Positions 1-10,059 of a DNA stretch of 64,000 bases are shown here, piece after piece. Where the stretch lies: assembly GCA_947685225.1 (NCBI GenBank), contig CANTUV010000033.1, positions 59,373,001-59,437,000 of the forward strand, in the 5' to 3' direction. Made by a program: the position numbers and the translations under genes. Below the pieces are notes generated by a model, which saw only the letters and a program-made list of their open reading frames with translations, did no database searches and had not been told where the DNA came from. Each line of letters starts with the position of its first letter. Position 1 is the first letter of the stretch. The DNA is from Garcia nutans (taxonomy: Eukaryota; Streptophyta; Magnoliopsida; Malpighiales; Euphorbiaceae).

Positions 1-1000
1 GAATAACTTATTTCAATCTTATGAAATCGTATTGAATTAAATTTAAAATATTTCGAATATTTTGTTAACATTTCACTGAATTTTCTAGTTTTAGATTTTT
101 TAATCAAATTAAAATTATTTCTTAAACCCATTAATACAAATTACCAAATTAATAATTACAGATCATGGTAATGCGAAGGTAGTCCTCAAAATTGTTATTT
201 TTAGGACATGGCCCTTAAAAAAATGGGTATTGTCAGGAAAACCATGCTAATAGTATCGAAGTCAGGAAAACCAGCAAGAAGGTATGGTGTCATAAACCTG
301 CCATACTTGCGTTAGTAATTGTTTATAATTAAGTGCTTAATCAAATAATCAAATATGTAAACTACGAAATGACATCTGCTGTCTTGTCCTGTTTTTCCTA
401 AATGAAAGTGCCAACATGTGATTCAATCAAAATATATAAATTCATCAATAATATAAATACCTACGTCAAAAGTGTGTCCGGTAAAGATTTTCTGTGTGCG
501 CTGTGCGTCCATCAATTTTCTCCAAGTCCATTACAGGAGCATAAGCCTGTGTATTCTCATTGAGGAAGCAATGGTGAGATCATCCTCTGAATCTATATTA
601 CGCTCTGATCCCAAATTGTCATATATCTTAGTAGAATCACATCTCAAAAAACTAACTTAAAAGTTCGGAGAGCCTAAAAATCTATATAAACCTTACATTG
701 AAATTTCATATTTTCAACGTGGGAGACCCAGCTGTAACTAAATCAATAGGATCCTAACATCTCATTCAGCCACATTTATTCAAATAAAAAAAGAAACAAG
801 GAAAGAAAAAAGAAAAGAAGAATTCTTTAATTCAGAATATGAATTTGGCAATATTCAAAATTTCCATAAAAAATTTGCATGTTCACACGTTAGAGGGAGA
901 GAGTTGAAAACACCAATTCTCATCCCATAATAATCAACATAAACATGGAGATAAACTTCTTAGAACCTGGAAAGAGTTCTTGTCAAATGTGTGTGAAGGT
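1..1000. other. 3' flank of GluRS, no gene recognised
   Basis: AT-rich flank downstream of the glutamyl-tRNA synthetase stop codon. The part next to position 1000 is probably its 3' UTR. A short direct repeat beginning tcaggaaaac occurs near 234 and 263. The stretch at about 545-660 has slightly higher complexity, but I recognise no protein in any frame, and the only open frame there (62 codons, plus strand) has no support. Confidence 0.5.
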
Positions 1001-4000
1001 CTACTTTGATGGGGTTGGCTGCCTGCCATCTGGAATTGCAAACAAAACTATTGGCTTTGAAGGTCTGACAAAAGGAACATCACATCTAAAATATCCCTTC
1101 CTCTCTAGCTGCAATATCTCTCCCCGCTTCAAATTTCTCATATTTGAATCCCCTATTGCTTCAATCTCCTTCTTGGTACATGGGTTAAGAACATCAAGGA
1201 AATTCTCTCCTTCTTCCAGCTGCATCCACATCAATTCAACCACCAACCAATAATTTAATTATATCCACCAAAAAACCAATATTTCAGATCACCATCAGCT
1301 ATCCAAATGCTTAGAATAATGCCAGAAGCAAGAAAAAAAAGGCAGATTTCCGAAATAAGATAGAAGTAAACAGAATCTATAATTGATTATAACAATTAAA
1401 ATTTAGAAAGACCCAAATAAAATTGATCTCTCGCCATTAAAATAACTCTCCATTAGTTATTCGCCAAGATAACATAATTAAAAAAGAAATAAAATCCATT
1501 AATTTCTTTGAATGTTAACGCATCAGAAATAGCTTGGTTATCAGAGAACTTCTACAAAAATCAGAAACTCAATAAACAATGGATAACGCACTTGACACTA
1601 AATTGCTTCTTCTCTCTCATTATAGAAGGTGTTTCTCAAAACTGGAACTTTTCAGCTTATTGTGAATAAGTGATTTTTAGATTATAATCAGATTAAAAAT
1701 AAACAGTTAAACGTTTCTGTAAACTAGTTAATAATCAGCTGATAATTAGTTTATAATCAGTTAAGTGTTTCTGTAAAATCAGCTTATAATCAGTTTTTAA
1801 TTGCAGAAACTGTCAAAATGACCAAACTGTCCTTGAGTTTATTTATTGTATAAAAATGATTTTTTAAATGTCAATTCAAAATTTATTTTGCAATAATAAT
1901 AATAATAATAAAATTTATTTAAGAAGAAACGTAAAAGAATTTTGATGGGAACTAAAGTGTATAGGGTGGGCAAATTTGGAATATTGAATATTAGGTAGGG
2001 ATAGTATGATCTTTTATTTGGTCAAAACTGCTTAAAAAATAAGTGCTTAAAAAAAGTAGCAAAACCCAACTTTTAAAAAACTGATTAAAATCAGATTATA
2101 ATCTACTATTTAAATTTTCAGAAACACTTAAATAAACAACTTATAATCTAAAAACTGCTTATAATCAGTTTTGACCAGCTTTTAAGTTTTGAGAAACACC
2201 CTCATAATCATAAACACAACTAAGCAATTCCAAATTCTGTAACTGCAAGGACAAATCAATGGTTTATCATGTACACTTTGCATTTGCAATATGCTCAAGC
2301 TTATGTTCAGTAAACCAATTTTTTCCCCCAAAACACAGGAGAAAATAGTTTTTCCTCCCATCTCCAAAACGATTAAAAAGAAAAAAAAAATCAAAAGCAA
2401 AGATGAAAAGCAGGTGGAGCTGCAATACTAAACACAAGCAGATTAATTAATATACAGTCATAATGGGTGAATTAGTCCTAATGTCACAGACCTCAAAAAG
2501 GCAGGCATAAGATTCGAAGAGAGAGAGAAAAAAAAAAGAGCACACAGAATTTAGAGATTGAATGTCAAGTAAAGAAAAACTAACTAGTTTCAACAACTAA
2601 TGTTTTCAAAGTTAGCAATTTTCAAGTTAACAAACAAAGGGAATTCATTTGTGAGGAAGCAAACCTAAAGTGTCCAAAGGCCAGGAATTACCTTTTTCTT
2701 TGTTATTAGATAGTCAAACTCCACCAGTAAGATGCTAACTAATTCACTTGTCTCGGGCAGCCAGGTAAGCTTTAACTTTGTCGTCTTGACAGATCCTTCA
2801 AGATGCAAAACCCCAATCAATTTTGTAACTTTTCCACTCTTGTCCTTTACAATTTCCTTCACTATGGCATTCCCCCAATCCATTAAGGTTACTTCCTCAT
2901 TTTCTGAGATGAAAGCTGCATCATCATAGTCTATCCATATATTCTTAGTGTAAGTGGTGGCCTTCTCTCCAGCACCCTCATACTTCTTATGCTTTGGTAT
3001 GATGCGAACAAAGGGATTCTCTGGACCATTAGTCAAGGTCAACAATACACGCCCTTCAATAACTGCAGTGTGTCTGGGACAAACAGGGTCTATGATTTTC
3101 TTATTAATAGTCCAAAGTTTATCCCATTCCATGAGGTTGAGATTTTTAGACGCCCCCTGAAACAGTATGGACACAGAAATTAAACTTCCAGAGCATAGAA
3201 TACCATCCCACAAATTAAGCTCATGTAAATTTAATTGCATACATTTGTAAATGTTGAAGATGGGCAAATACACAAAAAGTAATTACTCCGAATTCTATAA
3301 GCAAGAACACACTAAATTTAAACAAATAATACAGGGATGCACATGTAGTCAAGGACTAGAGCAATCCGAGAAGTCAATACCCAAAGCTTATGGCCCTCAG
3401 ATGCAATTTTACTGAACTAAGATTAGCTTCTCAAAACATTGGTGCACACTATTTTGCATGAACTATTAACAAGAATCGTAATAAAGAACAGATGTGACCC
3501 ATGACATCACCTGCTCAAGAATAAATTGAACTAATGCCTCAACTTTCAATCCTCTACGAACAATTCCTTGGACAGTTGGAAATCGAGGATCATCCCATCC
3601 ATCAACCTTTCCATTTTCAACAAACCATCGGAGGTTACGCTTGCTAAGAAGTGTATAGACCATATTCATCCGGCTAAATTCATAAATGTGGACCTTTTTT
3701 ACTCCCAAATCCTCTTGAATCCTGTGATACTGTGCATTTCTATCATGATACTCACTTGATCGAAGTGCATGACTTATACCTTCTATAGCATCAACATAGG
3801 GGCAAGCAAAATCATATGTTGGATATATGTTATACTTGGACCCAATTTTATGGTGAGGAACAGGATTGCAGCGATAATACACTGGATCTCGAAGAGATTT
3901 GTTTGGGTTTTGCATGTCTAATTTCCCACGAAGACAGCATTGCACGCCCCTTTCTGATCCCGCAATCATTTCCTTCCATAATTTCATATTCTCCATCACA

Positions 4001-5559
4001 CCATTGTTTCTACACTTCGATTCCACACCATCCATTCTTTCTTTCTGCATTTGCTCACGTGGTGTGTCATCAACATAGGCTTTACTTTGGTTGATCAATT
4101 CTTCAGCCTTTTCCATCAACTTATCGAAGTAATCTGATGTATGTGTAACTTTTACATATCTGATGCCCAATGTCGCAACATCTTTCATAAGATTCTCCAC
4201 AAATTCACTGCTCTCTTTTGATGGATTTGTATCATCAAATCGAAGAATAACCTCACCTTTGTACCGTTGAGCAAAATACTGGTTCAATAATGCTGCTTTT
4301 GCATGTCCAATATGAAGATAACCACTGGGTTCCGGGGCAAATCGCAGGCGTACCTTCCCAATTTCAGCATCTGGAAGGTAGATCTCCGCTGTTTTGCTGC
4401 TTGCCTTTCCCTTTTCAGATATTTCTCCATCGACAACCTGCTGCACTTTTAATTTATCAGCCACAGGTTTTCCTAAGCCTGTTTTCCCAACATATGTTGA
4501 TGTGACTTCATTCAGGGCCTCACTATATTCTGCAGATATTGAGTTGAACCAACGCACTAGATTTGGGTATTTCTTTGACTTCCTCAAACTTTCCCATCTC
4601 TGCCCAGTTCCTGCAAAACATGAATGTTATGGATCTCTGAACAAATTCACACACACACACACACACACAAAAAGATAAGCCACTCTAAAAGAGGAAACTT
4701 TATAATCAACAAAACACATATAATCAAAAGAAACATTTCTAACAGCCACTCCAACAAGAGAAAACTTTATTTTCTTGATCTTTTAGGATAACTTTCAATA
4801 CAGCTAATTCATAGTCATGAGAAAGCTTTATTTTCTTAATCTTTTCGAAGAACTTTCAATGCAGTTTAATTCATAGTCATGAGAAAGTTCAAAACTGTCA
4901 CCTACTTATGCTTTGCATGTCAATAAGTATAGACATCCATCAATGAAATCACACAGTAAAATGAATAGGCAACATTAGAGGCAATAATTGAAGCAAATAC
5001 CTGCAAGACCTGACCAAATAGCCATGTCAGCAATAGATAAAGAATTCCCCACAATAAATGTACGCTTTGCCAGATAATTGTTAATGTAACTACAACCATT
5101 CTCAAATTCAGACCCTGAGGAAAGGATCGGAGAATAGTCGAGCCACTGATCAATCTGGAAGAAACAAAAAGCTTACCAATAATCAACAATATTAAACTAC
5201 AACGCGATTTCTAAAAACAAACAAACAAACCAACCTGACAAGATAGGTAAGCGTCCTCTCCATAGAAATTGGGAAGTTTGGCAACCCGACCGATGTACCG
5301 AAGAAGTACACAAGTACCTTGCAATTTTGACCTACAAAAACAACAAAAATCAGTAAGTTAATTCAATAAGCGTTAGGGATTTCAAAAAAAGGAGCTGAGA
5401 AGTAAAAGATAGATACCCATCGGAGAAGAGAAGAGTAGGCGGAGACGAAGAATCAGTGACAAGAGTCGGCGTCGGGAGATGAACGGCGGCGACCTTGGCA
5501 GCAGCAATAACAGAAAGCGGAGGGGAATCAGCTGAAAAAGAAAGCTTCTTAATCTCCAT
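1001..5559 (-). CDS. Glutamyl-tRNA synthetase, cytosolic (six coding exons)
   Basis: Class I aminoacyl-tRNA synthetase that charges tRNA-Glu with glutamate in the cytosol. Coding exons in transcript order: 5559-5417, 5331-5235, 5154-5001, 4610-3511, 3156-2692, 1219-1001. They sum to 2178 bases, giving 725 aa, close to the usual plant length (about 720). An N-terminal GST-like region precedes the catalytic core. The HIGH motif reads YLHIGHAKAALL near residue 230, and the KMSKS-like loop reads LLSKRNL. The C-terminal anticodon-binding beta-barrels lie in exons 4-6. All junctions are GT-AG and join conserved text, for example LAG/TGQRW across exons 3-4 and KKK/LEEG across exons 5-6. The start MEIKKLSF matches the family start. 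There is no transit peptide, so this is the cytosolic rather than the organellar enzyme. The last intron (1220-2691) is enlarged by a MITE, and intron 3 holds a small tandem duplication. Confidence 0.95.
1625..2203. mobile_element. MITE with terminal inverted repeats, inside GluRS last intron
   Basis: A perfect 15-bp inverted repeat, ggtgtttctcaaaac at 1628-1642 and its complement at 2186-2200, bounds about 580 bp without coding capacity. Extended by a few bases, the termini read gaaggtgtttctc and, inverted, gagggtgtttctc. The interior carries many copies of a cttataatcag-type motif in both orientations, as in subterminal repeats of DNA transposons. Target duplication is unclear: ctcattat/ctcataat (7 of 8) flanks a slightly larger interval, or ata/ata the shorter one. 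The superfamily is therefore undecided. Insertion is intronic and should be spliced out. Confidence 0.7.
4758..4880. repeat. 61-bp imperfect tandem duplication in GluRS intron 3
   Basis: Two adjacent copies (4758-4818 and 4819-4880) share the order gagaaa..ctttattttctt, aactttcaat, attcatagtcat, with several substitutions and small indels. A partial third start follows. A CA microsatellite lies nearby at about 4651-4668. Confidence 0.7.
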
Positions 5560-5926
5560 TATTGGGAAACGCCTGCACTGTTAAAAGATCTGGAAAATAA
5601 GAAAAATGAAAATCAAGTAATAATAGGAACGCAATGTAAGAGCAGCCGCCGAAGAAAGTTTTGTAGAGAGTAGCAGCAAGCAAAAACAAAGAAACAGAGA
5701 CAGAGAGATAGCAGAGAACGTTGAAGAGAATCGACTTTAAGCAAAACAACGCACGAAATCAAAAGGCCTGTAATTATGAGCACAATCTGACATTCTGACT
5801 CGGCTTCTTAGCCCATAGTTATGCAAAACGATCAGCGTTCGGACCAAACCAAAACTTGGATCGGGTCAATTTGAAATTTTGAACTTTATATTGATTTAAT
5901 TTGCCAGGAAATTATATAAAATATTA
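5560..5926. promoter_or_regulatory. GluRS 5' leader and promoter region
   Basis: This stretch lies directly upstream of the GluRS start on the minus strand. The first 200 bases are purine-rich on the plus strand (pyrimidine-rich on the sense strand), as in many plant leaders. No confident TATA box was assigned, and no protein-coding content is seen. Confidence 0.4.
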
Positions 5927-6179
5927 CTCCCTTTTGTTTCACTCAATATTCTATTTTAAAATACCTTAAAATAATTAATTATTTTTATTTATAAAATATA
6001 TTTAATATTTTTTTATTTTATTTTTTAATAAATTCATATTTTAAACAAAAAAATTAATAATAATTTAAACTATTTTTAAGATTAAATAAATATTTAAATA
6101 AAAAAAATATAAAATTATTAAAATATTAATTATATATTTTTAAAATTTGTAAAAAAAAATAGATAAAAGACGTACCAAG
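5927..6179. mobile_element. Possible degraded Stowaway-like MITE
   Basis: The left end, TA followed by ctcccttttgtttcactc at 5927, matches the familiar Stowaway terminus. About 250 bp further on, the inverted right end (TACTTGGTACGTCTTTTATC as read inward) resembles the same consensus with several changes and ends at TA (6180-6181). The interior is AT-rich and non-coding. Similarity between the two ends is only partial, so this is tentative. Confidence 0.35.
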
Positions 6180-7121
6180 TAATATTTTTCAAAACTTTTT
6201 TTATTTTTATTATATTTTTAATTTATAAAAATATTATTTTTTAATTGTTTATATTTTTACAGCATATATTATTTTTATGATAATATTTTATAATTTTATA
6301 ATTATTTTTATAAGTTTCTCTTAGTTTATTTTTAATTATTTTTATCATTTCTAAAATATTTATTATAAACTTTATTTTGAGATCAAAAAATTTATTATAA
6401 GCTTATTTGTATAATAATTTAATTAGGAATCTAGGAATAATTGAGTTAAATTCTTTTGAAATAGCATAATTGATACTTAATTATTTATTTAGAAATTATT
6501 TTTATAATAAAATAATTAAAATTTAAAAATTATCACTTTAAATAAAAAATAAATTTATTTAAATTAATTTTTTATAAAATATCCAAATTTCAAATAGGGA
6601 GGAGAAATAATACTTTGTATGGTAAAAAATAACTGTGAAAATAAACTTTATTACAATACTCTTTTTTTTTTTTTCAGATCACATTGCAAGAATATCTCAG
6701 TGACAGTACATCTCTCACTGAAAAAATTCTGATAGAAAGCAACAATGGTAACAGCAATTGAGCAATAAAATGAAAATTCACAGTCATTGTTCATTAAAAA
6801 AGAAATGAAAATCCAAGGAACAAGTAGAAGGGTCATATATTGCAAGAAGTTCAGCCATTGCAATATCACCTGTTAAGAAAAGATGCATAAACTCTGTTGC
6901 AAAAAGGGTTTAAGAATTTGCGAGGCAAAGTTAAAACTAACTCTTGATCATTAAAAAAATTGCAAAAAAATAAAAGAGAAGCACTGAGCAAGCACTTTGC
7001 AAATAAAGTTTGTAGATACTGTAAGAAATTGGTCACTCCTCCATAGTTACTTTACTTTATATCTAAATTACACAATCCCTTGAACAAAAGTACCTGGTAA
7101 CAAAAACGATTGAGATAATGG
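6180..7121. other. AT-rich spacer with a segment resembling the PHYA 3' flank
   Basis: Mostly low-complexity A/T. From about 6800 to 6930 the sequence is more complex and resembles 9600-9780, just downstream of PHYA. The best block is 6856-6920 against 9706-9770 (both start cattgcaatatca). No gene is seen. Confidence 0.5.
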
Positions 7122-7129
7122 AGAGCGAC

Positions 7130-7712
7130 CAGGGCGAAGGTATGTTGGCCCCTTCTCTTTTTGAAGTTTTATATATATATATATATAATATTTTTAAAAA
7201 ATTTTAAATTATTTATTAGTTTTTAAAAAAATTTTAAATTGCCCTCTTTTTTTTTAATTTTTATAAGAAATAAAAAAAATACAATAAATTATTTATTTTA
7301 TATGCAATGGTTCTTTTTTAAAGAATTGAAAAAATATTGATAATATACAAATATAAAAAAAAATAAAAAAAAGAGATATATTTTTTAACTAAATTAATTT
7401 AAACACATTTAATGAATTAAATAACTCATTTATTTTAATTATTTTTTTAAGAAATTATATTCATTATTTAATTTTTTTCTCTTTATTTTATTTTTGTTAT
7501 GAAAAATTTTATAAAATTAAAATTTTGTACATATATATATATTAATATTTTTTTATTAATTAATTTTTTAATAATAAAAATATATTATTAATAAATTTAT
7601 AAATTTATAAAATACTATTAAAACAAAATGAAAGATAAATAATTACGAAAAAGTTAAAATTTACAAAAAAAAAATTTACCCCCCTTTATTTCAAAGTCTG
7701 GCTTCGCCCCTG
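7130..7712. mobile_element. Non-autonomous hAT-type DNA transposon with 8-bp TSD
   Basis: The element is flanked by a perfect 8-bp duplication, agagcgac at 7122-7129 and again at 7713-7720. Its left end starts cagggcgaagg and its right end finishes cttcgcccctg, so the termini are imperfect inverted repeats of the CAGGGGCGAAGCC type. The 583-bp interior is AT-rich without an open frame. An 8-bp target duplication with CA(R)GGG-like ends is diagnostic of hAT elements. A related terminus type is seen at 51095-51838. Confidence 0.85.
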
Positions 7713-7720
7713 AGAGCGAC

Positions 7721-7898
7721 TGAATTTATGATGAGATGACAATAAGCAGCTGGGGGAGCGATGGTGGTGAGAGGCGACCGGCGGCAGGCGGCTCGACAGT
7801 GATGGTGAGAAGCGGCTATGGTTTGATAGAGGCGGCTATCCTATGGTTTGAGAGAAAGGTAAAAGGAGTGTTAGATTTTAAGGTTTGTTTGTTTTTTA
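7721..7898. other. GC-rich unidentified island between hAT and LINE insertions
   Basis: A stretch rich in ggcggc and gatggtgaga motifs, in sharp contrast to its surroundings. It is the pre-insertion DNA into which both the hAT element and the LINE landed. A 65-codon plus-strand frame (7736-7933) runs into the LINE and has no recognisable product. Confidence 0.4.
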
Positions 7899-8495
7899 TA
7901 GGTAGGGTGGTTAAAGTGGAAGGGTGCGACTGAAGTTCTATGTGATAAGAAAATACCTCTGAAAGTGAAAAATAAATTCTATAGGACGGTTGTTAGACCT
8001 GCGATGCTCTATGGTAGTGAGTGTTGGGCACCAACGGGACAACATTTGCATAAGATGAGTGTGGCAGAAATGAGGATGCTAAGATGGATGTGTGGACATA
8101 CCAGACTGGACAAAATTAAGAATGTTCATATTCGACAAAAAGTCCAAGTAGCGGATGTCGGAGATAAGGTGAGGGAAGGAAGACTTAGATTGTATGAGCA
8201 TATTTTAAGAAGACCTCCTAATGCTGCGGTTCGTAAGTGTAAGAATTTGTTAATTGAGGGGGCTAGAGGTTGTGGGAGGCCTAGAACTGTGTGGAATGAG
8301 GTGATAGCAAGAGACTTACGTGCCTAAGATCTTGATGCGGATTTGATTAATGACAGACTTGAATGGAGACGTAAAATTAGTGTCTTGGAAGGGGTCTAAG
8401 GCCGAAATATCTTTTTTGGTGTTTTTTGAGCTTATTTTGTTGAGGATTCATACAGCCGACTCCAACTTATTTGAAACTAAGGCTTAGTTGTTGTT
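7899..8495 (+). mobile_element. 5'-truncated RTE-type LINE (non-LTR retrotransposon) 3' end
   Basis: A perfect 12-bp target duplication (gtttgttttttA) flanks the copy at 7887-7898 and 8496-8507. The conceptual protein is the C-terminal end of the reverse transcriptase ORF of plant RTE-clade LINEs, with recognisable motifs KFYRTVVRPAMLYGSECW, VAEMRMLRWMCGHTR and GCGRPRTVW. The open frame runs to a stop at about 8325, then the expected tail (DLNDRLEWRRKI-like) continues to about 8400. It ends in the gttgttgttg tail typical of these elements. Most of the element, including the endonuclease and the catalytic RT core, is missing through 5' truncation. Confidence 0.9.
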
Positions 8496-8508
8496 GTTTG
8501 TTTTTTAC

Positions 8509-9572
8509 TTTTTTAGGTTTACGCTTATAAAATAAAAAATATTAAATATATTATATAATACATATTAAAACGGTAACTAGCAACTTGATAAGCAGTAGTG
8601 TATAATGAATTAAAAAACAACATATTAAAACTGTATTAAAATTATATATAATTTTAATTTAATTAGTATTTAATACATAAAAGAATTAAAATAAATTTAA
8701 TAAAATTAGAATGGTGAATCGCTCTTTTAATCAAACTTAAACTTAAATATATATATATATATATTATGAGAGAGCCAGAATATGTAAATATTAATCTTCC
8801 TGTACATTTGATCAGACTTTGTAACTCAGACATGAATTCTTCCTACTTTATAATTACAGATCAGAAAAAAAAACTTAATATATATATAAATAGTATCATG
8901 AAAATAATATAGTATAATGAAATTAATTGATATATATTTATAATAATAAAAATGTTAAACTATTTGTATTATATACACTATTTGTATTATATACATCTCA
9001 CAAAAAAAAGAAGAAACTATTTGTATTATATAATATATATAATTGGTATTGTATAATATATTATATGATACAATTTATACTTTTTATATTAATTATATGT
9101 ATCAATTATACGGCATATATATTTTTTAGTTGAAATAATAAAAAAGTTGTTAAGATAACTTGGTGGTAAATTAAATCATAAATTTTCACAAGGTGAAGGC
9201 TTCAAGCCCCCTCTACAGCATCATGTATAATTATACAAATTACAGCCCTGCACAGTCTCTGCTAGAATAAAATAATACAAACCAATTGTTATAAATATAA
9301 ATTTATAAATTAATTAAAAATGCTTATAAATTTGAAAATATTTTAAAAAATAATATATTCTATAGTTTTTTTATTATCTCTGGTAACTTTGTAAAAAAAA
9401 AAAAAAGACTAGCTTTTCCCTCTTGGCTGGAAATTTCTCTCATGTCTCCATCTTTTAGTGAGTTCTCCAATCGGTATTGCTTTCATTTCTTTCATTTCAG
9501 TTTAAGTTTGTATGGGATTACCTTGTTTCGTAGCATTTGAATGTAGTATCTTTTACACTCTTGATTTTGCAC

Positions 9573-9603
<31 letters not shown>

Positions 9604-10059
9604 AAAGAGAATGAAAATCCAAATCCTCAACAGAGGAGAAGCAAGACAAGCAGAAGGGATGAGAATTGCTGAGTGTTCTGATCGATTCTCAGAAGCTCAT
9701 TCATTCATTGCAATATCAGCTGTTAAGAAAAGATGCATAAAGTCCGTTGTAATAAATGTTTAAGAATTTGCATATTGAGATACACTTTAGCGGCAGGTGC
9801 ATATTGTTTAGATAATAGATTCGGATTGATTTTCACCTCTCCAAATATGAATACTAAAAAAGAGGATTCAAGAATTTGTGAGAAAAGTTAAAAGTGAAGT
9901 CCATAAAACACAGTGAAAATGCCATTATCTACAACTTGGGAACAAGGCAAATGTGTAGATAAAGAAAATTTGAACAAATGAACAATTGCATGGCAACTCT
10001 TAGTTCCTCTTGCTCTATACAGAACAGATTGTGAGTCTTGTTATTTCCTTCTAAGTCAG
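8509..10059. other. AT-rich spacer and PHYA 3' flank
   Basis: Contains TA microsatellites (about 8744-8764), low-complexity A/T, a weak tRNA-like patch near 9158-9222, and a C-run/A-run at 9572-9606. The last few hundred bases before 10060 are probably the PHYA 3' UTR. No gene is seen. Confidence 0.5.
9572..9606. repeat. Homopolymer block: 22 C followed by 13 A
   Basis: Positions 9572-9593 are all C and 9594-9606 all A. Such a long C run is rare in AT-rich plant DNA and is prone to sequencing or assembly error, so its exact length should not be trusted. Confidence 0.9.

Noticed and set aside
472..660. 62-codon plus-strand frame downstream of GluRS
   Set aside because: No recognisable motif, poor composition, likely chance.
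9158..9222. Possible SINE head or tRNA gene
   Set aside because: A and B box-like text is weak, with no acceptor stem and no clear borders.
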